In this document: one piece after another, positions 56,907 through 64,000 of the stretch | Layout: each line of letters begins with the position of its first letter | How positions within the stretch are numbered: the stretch's first letter is position 1 | DNA from: Nemophila menziesii | Lineage: Eukaryota > Streptophyta > Magnoliopsida > Boraginales > Hydrophyllaceae | NCBI GenBank assembly: GCA_029959085.1 | Contig: JARWIR010000016.1 | Coordinates: 8,787,441 to 8,851,440, forward strand | Length of the DNA: 64,000 bases | Reading direction: 5' to 3' | Notes under the pieces: generated by a model | Told to the model about the DNA's origin: nothing | Databases searched by the model: none | Seen by the model: only the letters and a program-made list of their open reading frames with translations | Program-made: the position numbers and the translations under genes

Positions 56907-57270
56907 GGTCGCATGCGGTAAGATCGATGGATGATTTTGAAGGTTGTTGGTACAAAGATGATTTTGATAAAAAAAAATATATACCTTCTTTGTTGCTACA
57001 TAGATGATTTTGAAGGTTGTTGGTGATGATGGCCGCGTGGGGTGAGATGTATATGTCCGGTGAGGTTAACGGCGGCATGAAAAGTGAAGAGAAAGGTTTT
57101 GCTTTTCGACGGCGGGGAAGTGGTAAGGAAATGAAAAATGAAGAAATAGGTTAAGTTTGTCGTCGACATTGTGAGGAGTGAAGGGCTAGGCTAAGGATAC
57201 AGAAAAGGATGAAATGAGATTAGGTTACGCGTTGTAATTGCACTTTGGAGTAATTTTTTTGTAACTGTTA

Positions 57271-57338
<68 letters not shown>

Positions 57339-58319
57339 ATTTTTTTTTATGTCAGTTCTTTTGTTCTAACAAAATTGTGAAAATCAATTAATTAGTTCGC
57401 ATGTTGTTATTGTTTTGTATAATATTATTGTTATTTTTAAATATCAATTTATTTTTTAGTCAAAATTGTAAAAACCAATTGCATATGTGATTTTTTTAAT
57501 TGGTAGAAGCAATTTATGTCATTAATGAAAATGAGTAAAATAAATAATTTTAGACGATCCTTACCGTTCTTTATGTAGAGGTCCGAGCTGTCGAGTAGCA
57601 TGCTTTTATAATATAGATATAGATTGTAGAGACTAATGATAAAAAAAATTATAGGTAGTAAATTGGTCCAAATTATGGTTAGTAAACATGAAATTCATGT
57701 TTTACCAAATTCTTGGTCGGATAGCATAACTGAAAATTTAATTATTTAAAAAGAATTATAACTATATTATTCATGATTGATACGATAATTACGAGTTCAA
57801 ATCTGTTAACAATGGTTTTTCAATATTAGAACTAAATAATTTTTTTAGAATTGGGTGGTGGCCAAAGGCAGAATCTGATGTCGGAGGTTGATAGATTGAG
57901 ACATAATTTATTGGGTTTGGAATTTAAACTTGGATTTTTCTCATTATTTGGTCTATTTCGATTTTTAGCTAATATTAACGATTCATGTGTTTTTAAATAT
58001 TTTGAAATGTTTCGTACATTATAGGTGAAACTTGTTGGAATGCGTAAGACCCAAATATTAATCGATGAGTTAGGATTCGAAAAAGCGAAAAGGGAGCCTT
58101 CAAAAAGTCTACAAACACCCAAAGTAACTCGTGAAAAAAAATACACTTTGAGCTCAAATAAAGATGTGTGCAACTATAGCTAGCCTTGCAACTTCAAATC
58201 GATGACACAGATAATCTGAGAGAATTTAGAAGTTGTGAAATAGACCACTGGAAAGCTCTCAAAAAGACGTACGCATGAGAAAAATTGGTCGAATATTAGA
58301 GTCTGGATAAATAAAAAAG
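56907..58319. other. Intergenic with internal direct repeat and (ATT)n
   Basis: tagatgattttgaaggttgttgg occurs in two nearby copies (about 56930 and 57001). A (ATT)n microsatellite lies at 57266-57334. A 113-codon open stretch on the minus strand (57832-58173) shows no domain and is not called as a gene. Confidence 0.4.
57266..57334. repeat. (ATT)n microsatellite
   Basis: About 23 ATT units. Confidence 0.95.
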
Positions 58320-58935
58320 AAAAAGGAAATATTACATTCAAATTTTAGAGTGAAAGAAAAAGAAAGAAGGTTGTTGAAAAAAAACGAAAAAAAATTACAA
58401 ATCAGACATAAACTTCAGCTGGCAATAGTCGTGGCTCGGATCTGAGCTCGTGGTGGAGCTGGTGAAGAAGCTTCACCTGAGGTGGAACGTCGCTAGTCGT
58501 GAGTAGTAAACGCCGAGCTCCGACAGTTTCCTTGTGCATCATAGCGAAAAGATGACTACACACACGACTTGAGCTTGAGCTCCTCCAATGGCTACCTGCT
58601 TCATGGGCTCCATGGACGAACCTTCTTCTCGAGGCCATAGACGGACCTTTTTCTCGAGGTCATGGACAGATAAGCTACAAAGCACAACGTTCGAAGCCAT
58701 GTAACCTATTTCTCGTCGGAGCTGTGGTGGCTTTTAACGGCTGGAACTCGAGCTCGAAGCTCCATCAATAGCCACTTGCTGCTCGAAGCTTGGAATTCCT
58801 TTAATGACCACGCCTGGAGCTCGAAAATGTAAGGACATGAGCTTATCATAAATGGAGATTCGAAAATTACAGGAAAAAAGAGAAAAAAAAAGAGAGGAGA
58901 ATGAAAGAGTAACAACTACCGAAATACGTGCACTT

Positions 58936-59032
<97 letters not shown>

Positions 59033-59140
59033 ATTAGAGGATAAAAATAGGTATTTTCAATTTTAATAATTTAATCTTATTTGAAGAAGATTTAATACTA
59101 TAAAGGTACTTGTCTTAGGGGGTATCTTTAAAAACAGAGA
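58320..59140. mobile_element. GA/TA-microsatellite element, copy 2 (left part missing)
   Basis: It matches 32140-33105: gtgaagaagcttcacctgag, gtggaacgtcgc, gagctcgaagctcc, then (TA)n at 58939-58985 and (GA)n at 58985-59030 in the reverse order to copy 1, then gagtaattagaggata and ggggtatcttta. It came with the block duplication. Confidence 0.65.
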
Positions 59141-59860
59141 TATACATACTCTCATAGTAAAGGTTATTCATGCTCAAAATGAGGTTCGAGCCTTATACCT
59201 CACTTTACACCGTTAGGGAAGAAATTCAAACCATGGACCTTCCCTTTAAATGATGAAAAAATAGCACCGAAAATAAAAAAGGTCCTCTATCTGTAACACA
59301 ACCTTCTAGTAAATTTATTACTTTCTATTTATCTATTTATTAAATATATAGTTTTAAATTATTTGTTTAATTTAATTTATTTACTAAAAATGTAGTTTTA
59401 CAATGTTTGTCCAATATAAATATTAAAATATTTTTTTTCTTTTTTTTCATTATTACTTTTATTTAAATATTTAAATTTATGTTTTAATATACATATAAAA
59501 TATCAAAACACTTTATTTAGTAATAAAAAATGTAAAGATTATATTTTTTTAATATGGGTAAAAAATATAATAGACAAACATTTTGAAACAGTGGGAGAGT
59601 AATGTTTATAAGATTTTCATTAAGAAGAAATACATAAGAGACCGAAGAAATACACTCAAATATCTATTACAGCCAATTATTTGAAAAACACATCTTAACC
59701 CTCAAAAACATGAGCAAATCCCATTTCACATGCTCAAGAACTTTTACAATGACTGCTTTTATACTACTCTCATTATAATTTTTTAATTGTCTTGATTTTA
59801 TAACTTTTAAGGTAAGTATTATAAAGTTTTTATGAATAAACATGGAGAAACAAAGGAAAA

Positions 59861-59945
59861 CGTAAATTCGTAAGATAAATATGTCATAAAGATCATAAGA
59901 TAAATATGTCATAAAGATCATAAGATAAATATGTCATAAAGAGCA
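59861..59945 (+). repeat. 25-bp tandem repeat, three copies
   Basis: taagataaatatgtcataaa plus gatca or gagca, three consecutive units. Copies A, B and D have a single unit at the matching place. Confidence 0.9.
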
Positions 59946-60760
59946 TAAGACGAAAGATCGTGAATTAATAGGTATTCACATACTTCAAATTTAAAACATC
60001 ATTATAGTTAATTATCTTATATTTAATAGTCAGGAGAAGGCTTCTGGTAAATTACTCCCCGCTCATTTCATTACCTGAAAAGAAGAAAAAAATAAGAAAG
60101 GTGCACCCGGATAAAATGATAACAGCGAGAATGAAATATATTAAAAACAATAATTATTCATTAGTCAGTAGCACTGAATTAATATAAGCGTAAGAAAAAG
60201 AAAAAGAAAAAGAACACTTTTAATAGGTATTAACTATTAACTAACACTTCACTCACTCAATAGACGCCTTTCACAGCTTGATTAGAGATTTTTAAGATTT
60301 GAGCTTATACAGAAACTAGTTTATAAATTCATTGGAGTAAAAGAAAAAGAGCAAAGTATAAATTGAATGATTATAACCGAGATGGGAAACAACAATTAAA
60401 ACAAAGGTCTTGACTCTTGTTCAGCAACAAGTTATAGTAATAATCATGACAACTATTTGATGTTCATGAAATCTTTTTATAAAAGATGCAACCATATATT
60501 TTCCAAGCAAGTCAAGCATCAATTATTTCTCTTTTGAAATTAACTATAGATATACAACGCTCTTTATATGTAGTTTCAATAAACGCTTTTTATGATAAAA
60601 TTTTACTTCTTTTTTTTAGTTTAATGCCCTTAATTTATTGTTCGCTATCACACAGATACTTCTTTCTATTTTTCCTATTCATTAACCCATATAATAATAA
60701 TAATATTGAAAATAAATTGCCAAACCTAATGGGTACTGTGGAGCCTGAGCTAGCCTGACC

Positions 60761-60958
60761 TTAATCTTCTTCCTCCGCTTCATTGATGAATATGGATTTA
60801 ATGTCTTTGTACCACTCTTCGAGCTCGGACCAAACGAATCCTGCCACCGCACCGGAGATTATCGGACTATTCAGAATGATCGATTTATTTTTAGAGACAG
60901 ACGGTTTCACCATTTTTGCACCCATGACCATGATTTTGAGGTAATTTTTCCTCGCCAT
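60761..60958 (-). CDS. Small gene, copy C (65 residues)
   Basis: The frame starts MARKNYLKIMVMGAKMVKPS and continues VSKNKSIILNSPII, then GAVAGFVWSELEEWYKDI and an acidic end EAEEED. The stop comes before the splice donor used by the other copies (60715 region), so the intron lies in the 3' UTR here; the acceptor TTTTCAG is conserved at 60074-60080. An in-frame upstream ATG exists (61075), but the homologous start in all paralogues is at 60958. KPSVSKN, AGF-W-ELE-WYK are the core shared motifs. Function unknown. Confidence 0.5.
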   Translation of the reverse strand: MARKNYLKIMVMGAKMVKPSVSKNKSIILNSPIISGAVAGFVWSELEEWYKDIKSIFINEAEEED

Positions 60959-61312
60959 TTGATCTCTAATTTTTTGCAAACCCTCCACTCTCTCGTTTCT
61001 AGGGTATCCTATATGTGAGGTTATAGATAAGAAATAAAAAAATAATATTTTGATAAAAAAGAACATAGTATTCAAGTAAATATCTAACTATATATGGCTT
61101 GTTTCTTTCTTTTTCTTTTATTTTTTGGTGTTTACATATTATACCATATCAATTTCTTTTGTTGTATTTAAAAGTTAGAAATAATATATATAGTTAAACT
61201 TCAACAATTTTTAAAAAAGAAAAAAAAGCTCTCAATAAAAAAAGAAAAAAAAAACTATCCACCAAAATTGCTTCTTCCACTAATCCAATAAATGAAGCCA
61301 TAGGTGAATGCT

Positions 61313-61562
61313 ATCTTATACGAATTAAGATCCTCTCCTAACTTGAATTCAATACTAACTATCCTAACTCCAATCACAATTAAGTAATTGGTTTTTAGTA
61401 TTATTTTTATTTATTATTGAATTACTATGTGAGATATAATAAGAAGAGAGAGAATAAATTATAAATAAAAATAATATTAAAAACCAATTACTTAATTGTG
61501 ATTAGAGTTAGGATGGTTAGTATTGAATTCAAGTTAGGAGAGAATCCTAATTCATCTTATAC
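61313..61562. mobile_element. Palindromic MITE with perfect 9-bp TSD
   Basis: The element at 61322-61553 (232 bp) is nearly a full hairpin: each arm contains cttgaattcaatactaac, atcctaact and aattaagtaattggttttta. It is flanked by ATCTTATAC at 61313-61321 and 61554-61562. A 9-bp target suggests a Mutator-type foldback MITE. Confidence 0.9.
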
Positions 61563-62769
61563 ATGTGAAGGAAAAGGTAGAGAAAGTCACTTAATCTTCT
61601 TTCTTCTTTTGAACTATCGGTATCTTTTTAACATTCTCTTTTACGATCATCGCCTCAACAACTTATTCAACAATCTCTTCTATCTCTTCTTCTACCTCTT
61701 TCAACTTGGAGGTTGACTCTTTCTCTTCTTTTTAACATTCTCTTTTACGATCACCACCTCAACAACTTATTCAACAACCTCTTCTATCTCTTCTTCTACC
61801 TCTTTCAGCTTGGAGGTTGACACTTGCTCTTAGAGGTTGACTCTTTCTCTTTTATCACTACAAAGGATGGAGGTAATTGCTTCATTGAATGATGAAGGAA
61901 GATGAAGGAAATCTAAACCAAAAGTAAAGGTTATACCATTTGGGGAAAATCCAATCAATTGAATAGAAAGAGTTCAACCACGAGCACGAGGTAATGGAGG
62001 AATTCCACCTAAAATTTCGTACAATCCACGTAGATAGCAAATTTTCATGGACAAGGAGGCCAATTTAAAGTTCAACTGTTAGAGCTCTCCAATTATTCAA
62101 GTTACTCGATTTACGTATGTTTGATCAATTCATGAGTTATGGTAACTCCCGTTGTTCAAATTCTTTAATATTAACTTTTTCTTTTTAAAAAAAAAAAACT
62201 ATCATTTGAAAAAATATATATAATAGAAATTGCAGGATAGATTCTGGCCAATTAAATGGAATGTGTAAGATTGTAATTTTCTTTGCTTTCATAAAAGCAC
62301 TAAAAACTTGAGTTACAATGAAGAATAGAATAAGAGGCAAGGATCTAGTGGATTTATTAATGTTTATACGATTTCCATAAAAAAAAATGCATACTAGAAT
62401 ACACTCTAATATCCATTTCAGCCAATCATTAAAATTTACAGTGTTAGCCATCAAATCCATGAGGAAGTCTCATTCCAACATTAAATTTTTATTGATTGTC
62501 TTGATCTTTAACATTCATGAGCTATTACAAGTGTTTCATTTGAATAAGTCTACCAAGAACAAAGTAACAAAGGACAATGTAAATTTGTAGTAAGATTAAA
62601 AAGGAATAAAACTAAGAGATCAGGAGTTAATATATAGGCATTCACATCCTTTGTATAGTCATAACAGAAAGAGGGTTATAACTTGAAATTGAAAACATCA
62701 TGATAGTTCATTAAATTATATTGAATAGGCAGGAGAAGGCTTCTGGTAAATTACTCCCCACTCATTTCA

Positions 62770-63648
62770 TTACCTGAAAAGACTAAAAAGGCCAGATGAA
62801 ATTATAACAGTGAGAATGAGAATATTAAAAAGGATAATTATTAATTGGACAGTAGCACTGAATTCATATAGGTATTAACTATAAAAACCCCAATACAACT
62901 GCCTAGTTAACATTTCGCAGCTTGATTAGATATTTTTAAACTTATATTCATTGGAGTAAAAAGTAAAAGAAAAAGAGCGCAAAGTATAAACTGAATGATT
63001 ATAACCGAGAATGGGATAAAACAACTAAAACAAATATGCAACCATATATTTTCCAAGCAAGTTCTCAAGCATCAATAAGCATCAATAATCTGGGGGCTTT
63101 TTCAACTAACTTATATGTAAAATTTAAGCGGAAGAAGTAAAAGGTAAATAGGAAGCCAACAATTCTCAGATAAATACTTAAACAAAACTTTGGCATTTAA
63201 ACAACACTTTCTTCATCAATCAATAACAAAAAAACACCCTTCAATATTTTCTCTTTTCAAATTAGATATACAAACACCCTTTATATGCAGTTTCAGTTAA
63301 CGTTTTTTATTATAAAATTTTACTTCTTTTTAGTTTAATGCCCTTAATTTATTGTTCGCTATCACAGATACTTCACCCTATTTTTCCTATTCATTAACCC
63401 ATATAATAATAATAATAATATTGAAAATAGATTACCAACCTAGTCGGTACTGTGGATCCCTGATCTTTTTCTTCCTCTTTGTTGTTGATGTATTTATAGG
63501 TTTCGTACCAATCTTCGACCCGGGCCCAAATGAATCCTGCCGCCACTATGTAGACAATCCGACGACTCGTAAAAAACGGTTCATTTTTAGAAACAGACGG
63601 TTTCATCAATACGGCACCCATGATTCTGAGGTAATCTTTCAACGCCAT
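62770..63648 (-). CDS. Small two-exon gene, copy D (70 residues)
   Basis: Coding parts are 63648-63440 and 62773-62770; the intron runs from GT at 63439 to the AG at 62774. This is the longest copy: MALKDYLRIMGAVLMKPSVS, KNEPFFTSRRIVYIVAAGFI, WARVEDWYETYKY, then a charged tail ending GSTVPTR, with TAA formed directly after the splice. It shares its first six residues and its tail with copy A, suggesting local gene conversion or recent common origin. The hydrophobic stretch IVYIVAAGFIWA is about 12 residues, short for a transmembrane helix. I do not recognise the protein; basic N-terminal half and acidic C-terminal half would fit a small organellar or membrane-associated protein, but this is only inference. 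Confidence 0.55.
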
Positions 63649-63857
63649 TGATCTCTGATTTTTTGCAAACCCTATTGGAAGTATAGGCGTTCGACTGTTT
63701 TTGTTGGGAAACGGAAAGAATCCTATTGGAAAAAGTGTGAGAGAGAAATATGGATCAAATATGGTTAGAAACGTATGTAACCCGTAAATTGTAGTATAAT
63801 ATTCAAGTATAATTAAAAAGAATAGACTGCAATAGGTAATTTATTACGTCTACATAT

Positions 63858-63976
63858 TATCTTAATGAGTAATGTTAGATATTATTCAAAAAGGCATCTC
63901 CTAAACACACGTCTAAATATAAATGATGTTTAGGTAATGCTTTTTTTAATGATACTTAGCATTACTCTATCTTAAT
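63858..63976. mobile_element. Mutator-type MITE, 101 bp, perfect 9-bp TSD
   Basis: The element at 63867-63967 starts GAGTAATGTTAGATATTATT and ends with the inverted AATGATACTTAGCATTACTC. It is flanked by TATCTTAAT at 63858-63866 and 63968-63976. The terminal GAGTAATG is shared with the MITE at 39128. Confidence 0.88.
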
Positions 63977-64000
63977 TTTGTTAATCAAAATTATCTTTTA

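Larger units (their letters stand above)
58320..63730. repeat. Segmental duplication, block 2 (gene copies C and D)
   Basis: This is the counterpart of 31540-41700 in the same orientation and order: the microsatellite element (58320-59140), gene C, shared flank, gene D. It lacks the MULE and the Harbinger-like MITE of block 1 and has its own palindromic MITE at 61322-61553. Confidence 0.75.

Noticed and set aside
57832..58173. 113-codon minus-strand open frame
   Set aside because: No recognisable motif, no splice or promoter context, and composition expected of AT-rich DNA.

Overview
The window is nuclear DNA of a eudicot-like flowering plant. It is AT-rich, full of AT/TA and GA/CT microsatellites, and dominated by plant-type mobile elements: L1-like LINEs, Ty1/copia relics, Athila/Tat-like Ty3/gypsy LTR elements, Mutator-, hAT- and Harbinger-type non-autonomous transposons, and a piece resembling an Au SINE. 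I cannot name the species. I see no rRNA or tRNA gene and no CRISPR array.

Layout. 1-9.5 kb: a hAT-like MITE, a long inverted duplication, and a Pack-MULE (3.24-9.46 kb) carrying an exon of the glycine decarboxylase P-protein, itself split by a 4.5-kb LINE with a 15-bp target duplication. 9.5-13.8 kb: a truncated LINE tail, a truncated LTR, a hairpin-rich repeat array, a short actin-like gene copy that keeps plant actin introns, and a 73-bp tandem repeat. 13.8-20.2 kb: a minus-strand Copia relic broken by gypsy-type solo LTRs in both orientations. 20.57-21.81 kb: the only full-length conventional gene, an intronless-CDS PORR-domain protein (organelle RNA splicing family), minus strand. 22-31 kb: a hAT MITE with perfect 8-bp target duplications, degenerate Copia and LTR relics, a short-period repeat array, an exosome RRP42 gene fragment and a Copia protease relic.

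31.5-41.7 kb and 58.3-63.7 kb are two copies of one block. Each block carries two tandem copies of an unrecognised two-exon gene for a 53-70 residue protein (four copies A-D, all minus strand). Transposons have since split the blocks. This small gene family is the best candidate in the window for something not yet described.

43.5-51.0 kb is a very young non-autonomous LTR retrotransposon (no differences noticed between its 1,495-bp LTRs, TSD CACCC). It has a gag-C-terminal ORF but no pol, and three identical polypurine-tract motifs. 51-58 kb holds another minisatellite-rich non-autonomous element, an 840-bp degenerate (TTAAGG)n array and a further solo LTR.

How the parts work together: one probably functional organellar gene and one small gene family sit in a nest of mutually inserted elements. 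Target-site duplications allow much of the insertion order to be read. All homology calls come from recognising motifs by eye; no database search was run.
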